NCBI GenBank assembly: GCA_013399895.1
Contig: VXBA01003824.1
Coordinates: forward strand, 276,755-340,754
Source of the DNA: Serilophus lunatus
Taxonomy: Eukaryota > Chordata > Aves > Passeriformes > Eurylaimidae
Direction: 5' to 3'
DNA length: 64,000 nucleotides
The notes under the pieces were generated by a model, which worked only from the letters and a program-made list of their open reading frames with translations, had not been told where the DNA came from and did no database searches. Positions 1 through 13,700 of the stretch are shown piece after piece. Position 1 is the first letter of the stretch, and every line of letters starts with the position of its first letter. Made by a program: the position numbers and the translations under genes.

Positions 1-3000
1 AAACAACTGGAAAATTAACTTCTTCCCTGTACACACACACTTCCTAAGGAACATTTTATGCATAGTCTGAAATAAACAATTTGGAATGGGCCATGAATTC
101 TGGGACTCACTGGTGTGAAAACCAAGAGTTGCTTCAGATGCCCTTGCTGACTTAGTAGAAAAAAATTTAGCAGAATAACCTTTGCTTCACATTTTTGTTT
201 CTTTGGGCTATAGACAAAGTGAACTCCATCCCAACTATGGAGACCACTATTCTACATGTCATATTTGACTTGTCTGCATCTCAGGTCTAACAAATAGATA
301 CTATTTGGAAAATTCTGCTTCTGCTCCTTTAGTTTCTACAGAACACATCCTCACAACTTATGCCACATAATCTTCTCTGGTCTCCTATACACTCATACTT
401 TGTATTTCTTCATCTCTACAAATGGCTTCTCCTAAATTCTATTTCATTTTTCAGTATTTTGATCCTATTATCCCTTGCTGAATATCTCCAGAAGTTTCTG
501 GTATAATACCATATCAAACTTATGTTTTAATTATTTTCAAGATCGAATCTCCAAATTGTTCTCTGCTCCAAAATTCATCCCACCTCTCATGCTTCATTTA
601 TTCCAACAATGTTCTGAAGTCTAGAGAATAGAAGAAAACAATATAGACAACTTCCCTACATAGAGTAAAGTACCCTAGATATGCCCTTTGAGCACCCTAT
701 GCTGTTAACATTTAAGTCTTATGAGAACGACTTCTACAATTATGTGCTTTCTAGTAAGCCAAGTAGAAGTATAAACATGCAGTTCATATGCATTTCATTT
801 CACCTCTTCCTTGCCTACTTGCTTATACTTAGATGATGAACTCCCCTCAGTTCGAACCTGTCCTCATATAGCTTTGAAATAGGTAGTCAATAAGCAGCTC
901 ACCCTAACTACTGGCACTAGAATACCTTTTGTATGAGCATTCCTCATCTGAAGGTAACTCTTACAGTGTTAAGTAGGGCATTCCAAGGATGGCACTCACT
1001 GGGAAAATAGAGTGTAATTGGTAATGTTACTAGGTGCTGGCTCCAGAAGCTCGGTTTTTAGTTTCTTCCTCCTGGCCCCTGCCTTTCNAGCCCAACTGAT
1101 GATAAGAATAACAATGTTTAAAGTATTGACCCACCTTCCCGACTTAAAAGACTTTACAGAGTTTAATGCTGCATACAGACCAGGATACACAGACTTCTTT
1201 TACATTAAGTTTGAGTTTTAGAAGGATTACTGTGTTTATTTACCTACTGGAGCTTGGAATTTTAATCAGATTTTCTTTGATCTTGATATTATTGTGAAAA
1301 CAAAGAGTGCAAGATTTATTTGATCTCTATAAGACTCTAAAACAAATTAACTCTGTTGGACTCTACTATGATTATTATTCATGTTATCTTTTCAGTAATA
1401 GTGCAATGTAAGCTTCATTTAAAAATATGCTTTAAGAGTTTAAGGGAAGCAGCAAAGCCAGTAAGGATCACATTAAGCCTCTTGTTTCAATGTGTGAGAA
1501 GCGTCATTTAAATTTTTCAAGCCAAGTCTTGGCATCAGCTTGAGGGATCTTGGTTCTGTTCAAAGGAACAGCCTTCTGTCAGTGTTAAGAACAATCCTAA
1601 AGAGTAAAAACAGTGATCACAGAAGGCTGCACTGAACTTCTGGGTTAGAAACAAACAGTGAGCAAAGATTAACATTTATCTGAGCTTTCCAGTTGTTTCC
1701 CCCATTGCAGACATAGTAACATGTATGCCATGACTTCATGTTGCTCTGTACTCTTGCAATGGAACAGAAGAGTAACAGAGAAAAAAATGGAAATCCAAAT
1801 ATTTTAATTTTAAATTGAACTTGTGTCTCTGTTGATGAATTAAAATACCTATTTTTTATGTGAGTCTTGGAAACTCTCTGCTGCACAAGTCACAATCAGA
1901 CTGTATAATAACTGTTCAAAAGGTTTTGTCAATTTCATATGAAATATTTTCTCATGTCCTAATTTTGAATTTTGTAGTACAATTTAGGTTACAGCTTTGA
2001 CTATAGGAGGAAAACAGAAAATACAAGATTGTCAGTAAATATTAAACAGAAAGACATATGTTCTTGTACATTCATCTGTAACATGGATGTTTGTGAAAAG
2101 TACTGAATTAGAGAATAAAGTTTTTCTTTTCTCCAGAGGGCACTGGGAACACAGTGTAACTGAGCATCCCTGCATTGCCTCAGCAACCCCAATTTCAATA
2201 ACTGCTTCAATTAAGAAAGCAGATGGTCATTTCTCTGTAGTTTACTTCCTACTGGTTCCAGTGCTAAATGATGCAGGTTTTAACTGCACTTATGTAGTAT
2301 AGAAATGTAAATAATAAAACTTATTGCCAAATGTATCTTCTTGTAAAAGTAACGCTCTACTGAAAGTTAGTTTTTTCAGTTGTTTTTTTAAAAAAAAGGT
2401 GCTTTTGAAGTAGCTAGTTACTCACAGAGTACTTGCAGCTAATTCTTGGAAGGCTGGCTAGTCATACACTGCTGGCTTTAGTCCTTGTTTCCAGCTCCTA
2501 CATCACATGAAAGACAACTAAAAATACATTAAATACTTCTCCATACAAGCAAGTTACAAAAACCCTACAATTATGTTAGGTGCTGAAAGTAAAAGTGAAG
2601 TGTGTAAAGTTATAAAAAGAAGGGGAAAAAAGGAGATTACAATCTTTCTGCTGAAGTGTGTCCTGTGATATAGCAAGAGAAAATCTTAACAAGATCCAGT
2701 TTCAGAATTTCAGCATGTTTTGGATATTCAAAACTCCATCAGATGTTCAAGGTACCCATCCAGTAACACACTCCATCACAGATCTAACCATTATCGTTTG
2801 TTACAGTCTGGCCTATGCTTACGGATCTCACTAAAATCAAAACCTATGCCAAAAAAATAATGTACTGACAGTTATATTAAGTGTCTGGAATAGACAGTAA
2901 TAGGTACTTCCTAGATGTTACACGGTCTCTGTGGAAATTTTCTAGGCTACAGGTGTTTCCTTACAAGGCTGAAGGGGGTAAGTTATTAGAAACACAAATA

Positions 3001-3376
3001 AAATATACAAACACAAACTAATGAAATTTGTAAACTGTAAGGTTGGAATAAGTTGCAGTTTCCGGAGTTGTTTGCCTGTCTACTGACAACAAAAAATTTT
3101 TTATATTATTAGAAAATATATTTTTGTATTATTTTTATATTATTTTTTATGTCTTACTTCACCTTCTTCATATTTCTAATTTTCATTTATACTGTGTTTT
3201 CACTATGACTACCAGTTTAGGGTTGGGTTTGTTTGTCTTTAGCCTTATTGTTCCCTCAGCTGGGAGACTTGTACACATCTGATAAAAGCAATTCTTAAAA
3301 AGAACTCAACTTGCAAAATGTATTATGCTAAGGGGCACTATTATGCTAAGAGATACCACTATGAAGGATTACTTAC
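1..3376 (-). other. ADAMTS19 intron after w14 (partial)
   Basis: AT-rich intron running off the left edge. I searched it on the minus strand for the last TSP1 repeat and the PLAC region (a six-cysteine C-terminal module) and saw neither. It has an ambiguous base at 1,088 and an AT-rich patch around 3,100-3,180. No recognisable repeat or gene. Confidence 0.7.
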
Positions 3377-3529
3377 CTTAGACCAGTCTCCCATTCTCCA
3401 GACATAGCATTTGGAATAGTCCTCACAGTCCTCTGCTTCTTTAGGTCTTGTGGACAAAACACATTTCTTGCGAGGGTTGGTGCACCTGACAGTTCGATGC
3501 CGTACGCCCTTACCACACTTTACAGAACA
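3377..3529 (-). CDS. ADAMTS19: ADAMTS19 exon w14: TSP1-4 and start of TSP1-5
   Basis: 153 bp, exactly 51 codons, phase 0 at both ends. Begins CSVKCGKGVRHRTVRCTNP, includes KKCVLSTRPKEAEDCEDYSKC and ends YVWRMGDWSK, which opens the fifth TSP1 repeat (the next Cys would start the following exon). CSVKC has Lys where O-fucosylation needs Ser or Thr. Acceptor TTCCCAACAG, donor AAG|GTAAGT (strong). The remaining TSP1-5 and PLAC exons were not found down to base 1, so they lie off the left edge. Confidence 0.95.
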
Positions 3530-6500
3530 CTGTTGGGAAAAGATGTTTTTCAGGTTTCTAAAAAAGTCATAGTTACTCGCTTTTTTATCCCCTTCTAGTG
3601 ACCTCTGCCAGGCCAACATAAATATTTCATGGCTGCAGTGATTTCTTGACTTCCAACATTCAATTGCCTCAACACTAGAATCATTCAAAACTAAAAATTG
3701 AACAAAATTCCTTAGGAGGCATCATGATAATTGCTTCATTTTTAGCTAAAATGATATAGTTAGATGAAAAATTATTTGCTTAAGGAAAAAAATAGGCTTT
3801 TGAATAAGAAAACATCTGAAAAGTTGTAAGTGAATGCAGAATCTTGTACTAAAAATATTACACAATCTTCTATGAAGAATGAAATATAATGACAGAAAAT
3901 CAAAATAGTGTTCATAAGAATAAGATATGAAGCAATTTCAGAAAAGCTCTGCTAGTGTCTAACAGACCTTTTTTTGGGAGGAAAAGAAAGTTAAAGTGGA
4001 AAAGTAAATATCCTAAAACTATGCAAGAATCCAAAACGAATTTCAAAATTCAAATTCATTGTAGAGACAGCATGTAAAACCTCTCTTCAAGTTGCACAGA
4101 AGGTCCTAATCTGTGTTTTTCACCACCATTCCCACTTACACTGCCAGAAATTATGCCATTTCCTTCTCAAAACATTATCATTGCTTTTGATCATCCCATT
4201 GCTTGTAGTTCAAAACTGTCCTTTGCCAAGCAGATTATAACTACAGGAAGCAGTAACGGCTAGCTTCCTATATAATGGTGATAGTAGGAACAGCCATGGG
4301 AAATACCTCACTATATTTAGTGCTCCCAACAAAAGCATGATCCCTCATTTCTTATCTCTACAGTAAAACAAATGGACTAAATAATCTGTGTTTCTTTTCT
4401 CACCTCTATAATGGAATTCTATTCTTCTCATAACCAGCCCTTGCATTACAAAACTGTGTAACAAACCAGAAACTGCTGCTATTTACTTCTTTCTACCTTA
4501 GTATCTGCTTTCCATCCTTTAAAACATTCCCTATTTCTTAGCTTTTTCTTACTTGGGTGTCAAGTGGTGCTGCTGACTAGAGCGGTTTAAAGAAGAGACT
4601 GCACTCAAGATTCAGAAGCAACTTTTTGTATTTTGATCATGGAGGGATCCATAGCACAGCTTTTAGTATGGAAGGCAATCATAATTGTCTTTATTCTTAC
4701 AGTGAATAGAAAAGATTAAAATAATCCCTTTATCTTGTCCAGATGACAGTGATAACAACACCCTTCTACCTCCATGGTCAGTTACTTTAAGAAGTAGTAT
4801 AGCTTTTAAGAAGAAGAAAGCAAAGGTGAAGAAGAAATTGAAGATGAAGAAAGCTAAAAGAACAAAATCTTAAATTAATAAAACTTTATGAACAATAAAT
4901 ACACTCTACAACAATCTTTCAGGATGCCATATATGTGAAATTGTGTTATTTACAAGCCTTTTTGTCCACTACTGTTTTCTAGGAAAAAGAGGTAAGAAAA
5001 GAGAGGAAGTGAAGAAAATGTCTTTCTTTGACAGCAGCTCCCCTCTAAGCCTCTCTGAAGAAGGATGGCATCAACCGTCTGCTGATCAAGATCCATTGGT
5101 AAAAAAGGACATCAGAGATGTTCCTACTCTGAATCCAAGGTCTTGTAGCTGTTAAATGATGCCTTAATTCTATTTGCTCCTAGTTACCTGCTACCAGAGT
5201 CCGGATATACTTGATTATACGTGTTTGAAAACTGGCCAAAAGAAACTGTTCCAGGACATTGACTAGGTAAAATGTAGTAGTTCTACACAGCTGGTTTTCC
5301 TAGTCCCTGAATCCTTTGCCAAATTATTGCATGAGGACCGTGAAAAACCATTAGGCTGAGCTGTGTCACTTGATGCTGAAAAAATCTTATGCTCAGAAAA
5401 TATTAAGGCACAAATAAACACTATGGACTATTTGTTCAAATAAATGCAGCACCTCGGACCAGACTCCTGCCTCCCATACAGTCATGCAGTCCTGGCCTTC
5501 ACAGCGCTGTGCAGAAGCAGGCTTTGGTCCAAGACAATCCCTCTCCCTAGCTCTGGTCAGGGTGCCATTTCTGAGCTGTTGTGTGCAGGCTACTTGTCTG
5601 TTCTGAGTCCCTTTTCCACATGTCCTTGAACATGGTGTCCATTCTGTCATCATCCATCTGCAAAGAAATACAGGCAATGTAGTATTTACATTAAATATGG
5701 TGTTAATGTTCATATAATTTCATTCCTCAGCTCACAGTCCCTATGTTTTCAAAGTACTTTCCTCTAACTATAATTCCAATTAGAAGAGTTCAAAAATATA
5801 TTTACATTTTAAAGATGACAAATCACTGATCAGCTTGCCTGGTATTCTGTCTCTATGACTATCTATGTCAAGTGCATGCCATGGATGTATAGTGCAGCAT
5901 TCCTTGAAAATACTCAGTTGCAAGAAAGAATCATTTCGGTGCAAATGGCTCATTGTTCTGGAGAAGGTATAAAAGCTCAGAATTCTTCACGTTCTTTAAG
6001 GTCAGGCCTAACTCTGGGTGCATGGTTTAAATCACAGCAGCAAGGAAGGCTGATGCAGTTTGGCAGAGCCCACATATCTGGACAGCAATCATTCTAGAAT
6101 GTAATTTTCCCCAGATGTTCTGTAGATCGAGACTATGGCCATGTGCCCTTAAAAATCAAACAGCTCTGCCCCAATGCAGTACACAAGTGAGACTTGCAAG
6201 GAGAATGTTTTGGAACCTGAAATTTAACAAATCTGTTTTAACCTTCTGTCATGCATTTGTAGCAAGAAAATAAAATACTTAACTAAATATTCTTTTGTTA
6301 TCAGTCCAGATATATAATTTACAAATCATTGCCTGTCAAGATAATGCAATAATGTTTAGGATACTTCTTCAAGTGCCAATAGCAAATAAGTAGTTATGGA
6401 AGTATATGCTTTAGTTACATTTCTGTTGAAAGCTAAGAGTTTTTATTTTGTAATCATCACTTACACTTTATTAAAAATTGGATCATCAAGGAACATTATA

Positions 6501-7666
6501 TTTTTCTACATTTCTCAGCACAACATCTCTGCATATCAATTACTAACATTAAAAAGTTTCATTTAATAAGCTGGAAAAAGCACAGAATGTTGAAAATTGA
6601 GAGTTGACAATGCCTCAGAAAAAGATCAGACTATTCCATTTCTATACATTAAGTGCACAGTGATGTTAATATAATAAAATAAAAAACATAATAAAGATCT
6701 GCTCAAGTATGTATATCATGAAACATAAATAATCCTTCTAAAGTGTAATGCACTACTCTGGGGAAGTCCAAATGTCAGCGGTTTTGTCTTCCTTAAAATG
6801 TATCATACCTTGCATTTTATCAATTTCAGTACTTCATCCTTTCCAAGGAAGCTATGTCTTCTAGTTGCCATTACATACTTGCTTCATCGATATTTCCATT
6901 TTATTTACTTTGCATTGCTTTGTTTAAAAATACCATCTACCTATCCTCCAGATGATCGCAGTAGATTAATATCAGTGCTTACTCCTGGAGACATTAAGCA
7001 GCTATTTCTAGCTGCTCTGCCCTCCCTTGAAAGATGGCATATACTTTAAACAAGACCACACAATACTTTGTGACCTCCTTCGTCATAATTCTTAGCTACC
7101 ATATGGAAACAGGACGGCAAACTCTGAAATGGGTCACTGTACTGGTCTGACCAGCCAAGGCAAGGAGCAGGCTGCCAGTTCAGCTGTAGCGGCACCAAAT
7201 GGGTAGTGGGCTGCACACTGCAGCTGCCTCCTGCCTCTTCCAAAATTCAACCATCAGAGTCCAGTTCAGACTATTGATCTATACACAAACTGACAGGGTG
7301 AGAGGGAAAAGGAGTGAGGGGAAGGCTTTCCAAACTTCAAGTTGCATAAATGTACAAAACATGATGAACTGTTTAGTGTACCCAGAGCTTATTGAGACCT
7401 TTTAGAGAAGAATTGATTAAAAAAAGCCCACTAAAATATATAATTAATTAAACGCCTGTGATTTAATCCCATAGATATCCTTATATCTTTATTATAAAGA
7501 GCATTTAAATTCCAAGCTTGCAGAACAAGTCAGTCTGTGAGAAAATTCCTCAGTAATGAACTGCTTTATTGAATAAGAATTGATTTTCTCTTTCATTAGA
7601 ACCCAGGAGAAACAACCATCAGTGTTAACATTTTCCCCATATTTTGCATGATAACATTTTGAATTT

Positions 7667-7750
<84 letters not shown>

Positions 7751-10700
7751 TACAGCTCATGCATTGCCAGAGGCAGTCAACATTACGTCAAGATATTACA
7801 GGTTAAATTAATCAAATAACTATCACCTGGTCTGACATGGCTGTTCGTTGCACTTGCGGATCTGTGGTTCAGGCTTTGTTAAATATTTGCATTTCTTGTT
7901 GTCCACAAGACTGATATTCTTGTTCATAATCTTTGTGCAAGACACTGTTGTCTTTCTTTCACCTAGGAAAAAAATGAAGCAGGTAGAATAAAGAGGAAAA
8001 TAGGAATTCGCAACTTTGTTAAAGGAAGGACACAGATACAGGTACAATCTGGCTGAAAAACCTGCAAAACCAGTGTAAGAAATTCAAAGGTAGCAAGGAG
8101 CCTAAGAGAAATACCATAGTACACTGTGATTTTCGAATCCAGTCTTTGCACACCACTGTCAACAGAGTTTTGCTGCAACAAGTCATAGGCCAAACTCTTA
8201 GTATTACTGGAATAATTTTCTTTCTCAACCACTGAAACCCCAGCATTGAACAGAAAAATTATAAACAAAAGTATGGTTGTTACTCACTATATAAAATGAG
8301 AAAAGAAATGACAAGTTGTGGCTGGCACTCAGATAAAGGGACTCAGTACACGGAACCTTCAGTAAGCAGTCTGAACTACATGCCATGAACTAAAGAGGCC
8401 AGATGACCTAATCTGTAGGGTAATCTTTTAGGAAGCTACGTATTGCCTGCAGAGACCTAGTGCATGCTCTGTACAGAATCCTTGCCATGATGGATGAGTT
8501 GGAGCCTGGTGTCTCTAGAAAATGGAAGCACTAAAAATTAGAATTTCACATAATATCTAGTGTAAATAGTAACTTGTAATTTGACTGGTGCCTAATTTTT
8601 TAAAAACTAGCCATCCTTGAATTAAAGATTTCCATTAGTAGAAAATAGGCCTATAACCATTTGTCCCTACAGTTACTTTTTAACACTCTCTCTGGAAGTT
8701 TACTTATAAAGAGGGTGAGTGCATGAACATGAGCGTGCATTAAGCATGCATGTTCATCAGAGGTCAAAAGTGAGCCTGTGAATGGAGCAATTAAGTTATA
8801 AATGCACAATGTGACTGTGACCACAGCTGACATTTTACACGGCACTTGTGTGTGTGAAAGCACATGCAATTAATATATCACATCACAGTGTTTGAAATGT
8901 TTGACAATTCTTTCTGTGTTTGTGTATTCCTCTGTGTATTCATATTCTCTCCCACACAAAGAAAGCTTTTCTGCAACACAGGAGGTCATAGAGCAGTTAC
9001 ATATATAAACATACATGAAACCAAAAGCCTTCAGCAGTAGCTTCATCCTCACAAACACTTTTAGCATTTAAGCAAAACTACTGATAATTGTTATGCTATT
9101 CATTCACATTAATCAAAATATTGATACTAAATTTAAACCACAAATATTTAGATAGGTTACAAGTTGTAACATTTTAATTTCATTATTGCTTGATATTTAA
9201 GCCAAGAACTAAAAGAACAGTTAAACTAGTTTTGTCTAAAGTAAAAAAAATCTTGCACTTGTATTTCAGAATATTTGCAGTAAAAATACCTTCTATGGAA
9301 CTTTGTATTAACTCAGCTATTTTTGACAATAACATAAAATGAAGGTCAGTTACAACAGAAAAAGATTATAAACATTAAATGTTTAAATATTTATTTAAGC
9401 ATTAATGTAGAATAAATTATCAACATACTGCATTTTAAGAGTTCTGCAGATGACAGTTTAGAAATACTTGGGGCACTAATGACAGATTTTGGTAGCATTA
9501 AAATTATTCTAAATATATTTTAGGAAATTGTAAAAAGCATGAATTCATAACTGAATAACAATGCACTATTAAAAATTAGAGGATGCTACTATATGCAAAA
9601 TGCATGGATGCACCATATACAAAACATCTTCTAGCGAAGAAGCTTTCTTACCAAACCATGAGAAGCATGTTTATGGAAACTACAGCAATATGTCATGACA
9701 CCAGGATTGTTCAGAGTTAAAGAAGCTAGAACAGTGTGTTCCTTATGCTGCTGTTATGAGAAAGTAAAGCGTTTCCAGCCTTGCTATTCAATCAGAAGGT
9801 GCACAACCATTTTCAGAACTGCTGGTGAGAGCAACCATGCTCATGTTTATAAGCAGGAAAGACAGGTATCAAAAATGAATGGAGTGCTCACAGTCAGACT
9901 AATTTGTAGAAGGTATGAACAGATCATGATAACCTGCATTTACTAAAAATATCCCTGAAGGGTTTTTTCAGTGTAATTATCTATTTGAATCTTCTAGGTG
10001 GGAGTTTTAAAGACTTTTGTTACAATAGTACTATTCATGTTCCAATATTTGTTTTCACAATCACACTTTGTTCTTCCAAAATCACATTTTTTTATGGTTA
10101 ATAAACATAGGAAAAATATCACATCAGCATACTAATATCTGCTGTTGTAATATTTGTTCCATATGTTTCTGGATAATCCTCAACTCATGTTACTAACTGT
10201 ACATATTTGATCTGAAACTGGGATTCAGCATTTTTGTGGTTTGAAATGTCTCTTACAGATCATTTATCTTCAATAGTTCCAAATGCAGAGTGGAATTCAT
10301 ATGAGCTTTCTATTCCTGTTCTAGCTCTTGCACTTGTATTTCTTCTTGGAAACTGTGTCCTGAATTTGCTCTCTAGACTAGATTTTGTTCCTTCATTGCC
10401 ATCCTTTCTGATTACTTTATTTAGTTTGAATCTTTTTCACAGCTTTATTAAAGCTTGTTATCACAGCTTTTTTTAATACAATCAGAAAGCGTGAGACTGA
10501 TGTACATTCACATTTTATGGCATCATACAAGCCATAATGAGGATATTGCTATTAAATATGGAACTATTTAATAAGACTCTGGCCATCAGAGTCCTAGATA
10601 TATACATACACACACAGTGTATATGCATATAGATGTAAATTGTATACACAATTTTCACTGTAATATACATGCATATTGTATACATATATTAATTTTTAAT

Positions 10701-13700
10701 ATATACGCATGTCTGTGTGTTTGAATATTTTTCTTTTCTTTTTTTTTTTTTTTTACCTCCTCCGCATACAGCATTGCAGTCCTCCCAAGTAGAATGTGTC
10801 CACATGAAGAGAGGCTCCTGTACTTTAGAGCTCTGATTTTCAGGAAGAGGATCCAGTGGGATTGTGTACTCATAGTGTAGACCATAACTTTGGTCATGGA
10901 AGAGCAGCACCTGCAAGATTACAGAGAAGGAAAATCTTCCTATATACAGAGACTGTGGAAAACAAGCTCAAAAATGTGAGGAGATGATCTTGAAAAGCAC
11001 AACAAAATGACTTAGTGCTCTATTGCTTTTCAGCCTTCCTAATGGATTTGGAGGAAGAAATTAATGAAAGTATCCAAATCAAGCCAATGGAAAAAAATAT
11101 TTTGCTTTTACTAAGAAAATGTTTTGCATTTGAAGCATTTGAATTATAAAGTACTCTCTCATTATCTTGTCCTCTTTCTGGTGGTAATTAACTTTTCTTC
11201 TGCTATACTGAAAAACATCAAAACTACTTCTTCATGGAAAACTTGGTGATTGCAATTCTGAAATACTGATACTGGGCTATAGTCAGCCAGGACTAAAAAC
11301 ACATGATATTAATTTGAATCTCTCTCCTTAACTGGCACATCAGCTTTTTATGACATTTGTAGGACTGCTGAGACCCTCAAGCCTGCCTCAACAACATTGC
11401 TCTTGGGTTTAAATGCGGTTTTTTTCAAGCATGCTGACATATACACATATATATGTATATATATATATATATATATGCCTGAGTTCATGTTAATATATAT
11501 AAACACAAAAGCAAATATAGCTTACATAGATCTCATTATCTTCTGGAGTCTGAAAAAAAAAGTACTTACCATGCAATATGATAGGAATTGAATAAAAAAC
11601 CTAAATTCTCATACCAGTAAATGTAAAGGTGATGTTGTGGGACCTTTGGCTGATATTTTCTCCCAGAGACCTCTCCGAACATAATGGACAGTGGTCCCAG
11701 CAATATTAAATGTTCCAGAATGCTCTATCTTCCAGTCACTATTGATTGACTGTTTTCCAGCATCTCGAAGAGCTGCAAAATACATGAAAAAAGACCCATA
11801 TAAAAGGTGTCTGTTCAGTAGTGATTTGGTTGCCTTTCACTTCTTTTTTGGATAATTTAACCAATAGGTAAAAACACTTAACTTTAATTGCAAAGATATT
11901 TATGGATCCTACTGTACATGAACTTCATCTGGAACATGCTTCAGAAGCATTTTCTGGAGGGAATGCTTGGAAAACCACTTTTATTTATTATTACTTGAAG
12001 TTAGTATCAGTGTTCTAATACCTGAAGAACTGACAGGCTCCAACATAATTCATAATTCAAAACCTGAATCAACTTAAGGCAAAAAGCACCTAGGGTGGTC
12101 ATTTCTACAATGCACAAAGGCATGGGAAACACAATTTTCACAAAAGACTCTTCAAGATTTGTGGAAATAGGCTAAAACCTTAAAAAAAATTTCTAGTTCA
12201 GAATTCTTTCCCCTCTAATGACTACTTTTTCTCCACCTTAGAATGTGATAATACTTTATACACTTTCACCACAAAATTGGATGCTTCTAACAAGTAGGAA
12301 AAGTTGTTCCTTTTGGCTAAATCATTCCTCATGTTGATTTAATTTATATTTAAAAATATAATCAAGTTAGGTAAGATAATATTTTATACACTGAGATTTT
12401 ATATTAGTTTTCCACAGCATGTGGAATAGACTCTTTTTTGAATGATTTGTAATTTTATTTTGTTTTACTTTATTTTATTTTATTGTATTACGTTCCAATC
12501 AGGTGTGAAGTAGAATATACTTGAAGTTACCTTCTGGACAAGAAGTTTTATGCATTTGTCTTCATTGAAATTGCATATTTGGCATTAGATTGTTGTAACA
12601 GAATATCTACATGTCCCAAAATTTCCCTTTTTAAAATTTTAAATTAATATGAGTCCCTCCTGTAATCATCTCCTCTCCTATTCATATTTATACTGTTATG
12701 TTTTGTTTCTAGGGGAAATAATGGCAATAGGCCTATGGACTGGCAGAAATCCAATTGAATAAGACACCATTCATGTATACCACTGCATCACTGCATAGAT
12801 GTTAAGACTATAAAAGCCATTAATGCTGTAGAACAGTCCTTTACTAAAAATAACCAGTGATTTTGCAAGATTTAAAAGCTGATATTTTAGGTTTAAACAT
12901 TCTATTTAATGGTAATTGAGTTCTATTTAGTCTTTGAACTGTAGGACATAATCCTCTTCTCAGTGGAGAAATTAAAAAAATGTACTTGAAAGTGCCAAGG
13001 TCCAGCCAGGTCATGCTGCTCAGATGGAACAGTGTCATCTCCCCAGAGAGCAGCAGACATAATTTTATCTTGTCCTTGAAACAAACACGTGTGCCATTGC
13101 ATGCAGACATGTGCAGGGGTACTGGGTCTGTCTGAGATGGAGTTCATTACCCCATAGTAACCATCACAGTGCCATGCTTTGTATTGGTACCTTGCAGGGT
13201 GTTTTTGACTACTGATGAGCTCAGCACAGGCACTATAATGTGCTTCCCCAACCGAGGGCAAGATTCTGGGAGGGGATGCAAGTAAGCCAGCTGACCCAAA
13301 CTGACCAAAGGGGTATTCCATACCATATTTTGGTTTCTTTGAACATGGGGCGACCTTTTCCGCACCTGGCTTGCTAGATGAAAGTAGACTAAATTTGTCT
13401 AAAAACGGCAAAAGATATTCAGGCCAAGAGTTGGCGGGGCTTGTTGAGAGGGCTTTAAACTAGGTATGAAGGGGGAAGGGGACGGAACTTTGCACTCATA
13501 ATGGGCTGTTGAAGGTGGCAAACTTAAATCAAAAGTGAAGTCAGCAATCCAGCTGCGGTGCATGTACTCTAATGCACGAAGCATGGGCAACAAACAAGAA
13601 CTTGGAAGTCTTGGTGCTACAAGAGAGATTATGATATAGCTGCAATCATGGAAACATTGTGGGATGACTTGTGTAGCTGGAATGTTGCATTGGATGGCTA

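Noticed and set aside
1..3376. Expected last TSP1 repeat and PLAC exons
   Set aside because: Searched on the minus strand; no CSxTCGKG-like start or six-cysteine PLAC pattern with splice sites was seen, so these exons probably lie off the window.
7668..7750. Array that might be mistaken for a structured repeat locus
   Set aside because: Pure triplet microsatellite with no spacers; not a CRISPR or satellite array.
13110..13330. LTR-like sequence first read as part of a CR1 5' leader
   Set aside because: The continuation at 16,397 onward and the GCAGG flanks show it is one half of a split solo LTR instead.
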